Source: Enterococcus sp. DIV0212c
Lineage (GTDB): Bacteria; Bacillota; Bacilli; Lactobacillales; Enterococcaceae
NCBI RefSeq assembly: GCF_017377505.1
Contig: NZ_JAFREN010000025.1
Coordinates: 57,758-121,757 of the forward strand
DNA: 64,000 nt
Direction of reading: 5' to 3'
Positions 63,945 to 64,000 of the stretch are shown here, in pieces. Made by a program: the position numbers and the translations under genes. The notes below the pieces were generated by a model. That model was not told the DNA's origin and searched no databases. It saw nothing but the letters and a program-made list of their open reading frames with translations. Every line of letters starts with the position of its first letter. Position 1 is the stretch's first letter.

Positions 63945-64000
63945 TGCGAGGTAACACAGTAGACCTTTGAAAACTGAACAAAGTAAGACGAACCAAATGT
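63945..64000 (+). other. Leader of an rRNA operon (16S lies beyond window)
   Basis: The sequence after the last promoter contains GACCTTTGAAAACTGAACA, the antitermination/processing-type leader found before 16S rRNA in Firmicutes. No 16S rRNA bases are present before the window ends, so the gene itself is inferred. Confidence 0.75.

Overview
The window is low-GC Firmicutes DNA with the gene content and order of an Enterococcus chromosome. The evidence is a HrcA/CIRCE-controlled hrcA-grpE-dnaK cluster followed by dnaJ, a gnd gene next to a LisRK/EtaRS-type two-component pair, strong AGGAGG ribosome sites, several TTG/GTG starts and sigma-A promoters. The protein sequences look like a relative of the E. 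faecalis group, but the species cannot be fixed from sequence alone. I see no phage, insertion sequence, CRISPR array or plasmid module. This is mostly housekeeping chromosome with a few accessory operons.

Layout. 1-3.7 kb: intergenic hairpins, then an M-box (Mg2+) riboswitch driving the Mg2+ P-type ATPase mgtA. 3.8-10.2 kb: hemW, two CIRCE operators flanking one promoter, hrcA-grpE-dnaK, terminator, dnaJ. 10.2-15.1 kb: a WYL regulator, then a four-gene ECF vitamin-type transporter operon (T, fused A-A, S, DUF4430 lipoprotein) whose leader carries an intrinsic terminator. 15.1-19.8 kb: flavin-barrel protein, EVE protein, a MacAB/YknXYZ-type export operon and a metallophosphatase. 19.9-23.1 kb: tex, a SprT-like gene, a long hairpin element and a lone tRNA-Leu(GAG). 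23.1-29.9 kb: GH13 alpha-glucosidase, aminotransferase, a small KOW-like gene divergent from an XRE-TPR (RRNPP-like) regulator, nagA with a NagR-type operator, and a membrane-anchored nuclease with a SUKH-like partner. 30-36.7 kb: a large FtsX-type ABC exporter with a coiled-coil ectodomain, then NfeD plus flotillin.

36.7-46.9 kb is the most unusual region. It holds an organic-acid MFS transporter, a leaderless alpha-carbonic anhydrase, PucR/CdaR-type and IclR regulators, and a divergent operon for a Gcl-family ThDP carboligase, a TIM-barrel isomerase, a hydroxypyruvate reductase-like enzyme, glycerate kinase and a cupin. Together they look like a glyoxylate/tartronate-semialdehyde to D-glycerate to phosphoglycerate route. 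The carboligase has a Glu where E. coli Gcl has its characteristic Val51.

46.9-64 kb: divergent aromatic-acid-exporter-like genes, HD protein, MATE pump, a CLC-F-type fluoride antiporter, UPF0223, an inositol-phosphatase family gene, typA, recQ, an orphan ABC ATPase, yceD-rpmF, gnd and a two-component system. The window ends in four tandem promoters and the leader of what is almost certainly an rRNA operon whose 16S gene lies just beyond the right edge. A family of intergenic hairpins with arms sharing a GAAACAAAA or GGGACAGAAG-type core recurs across the window.
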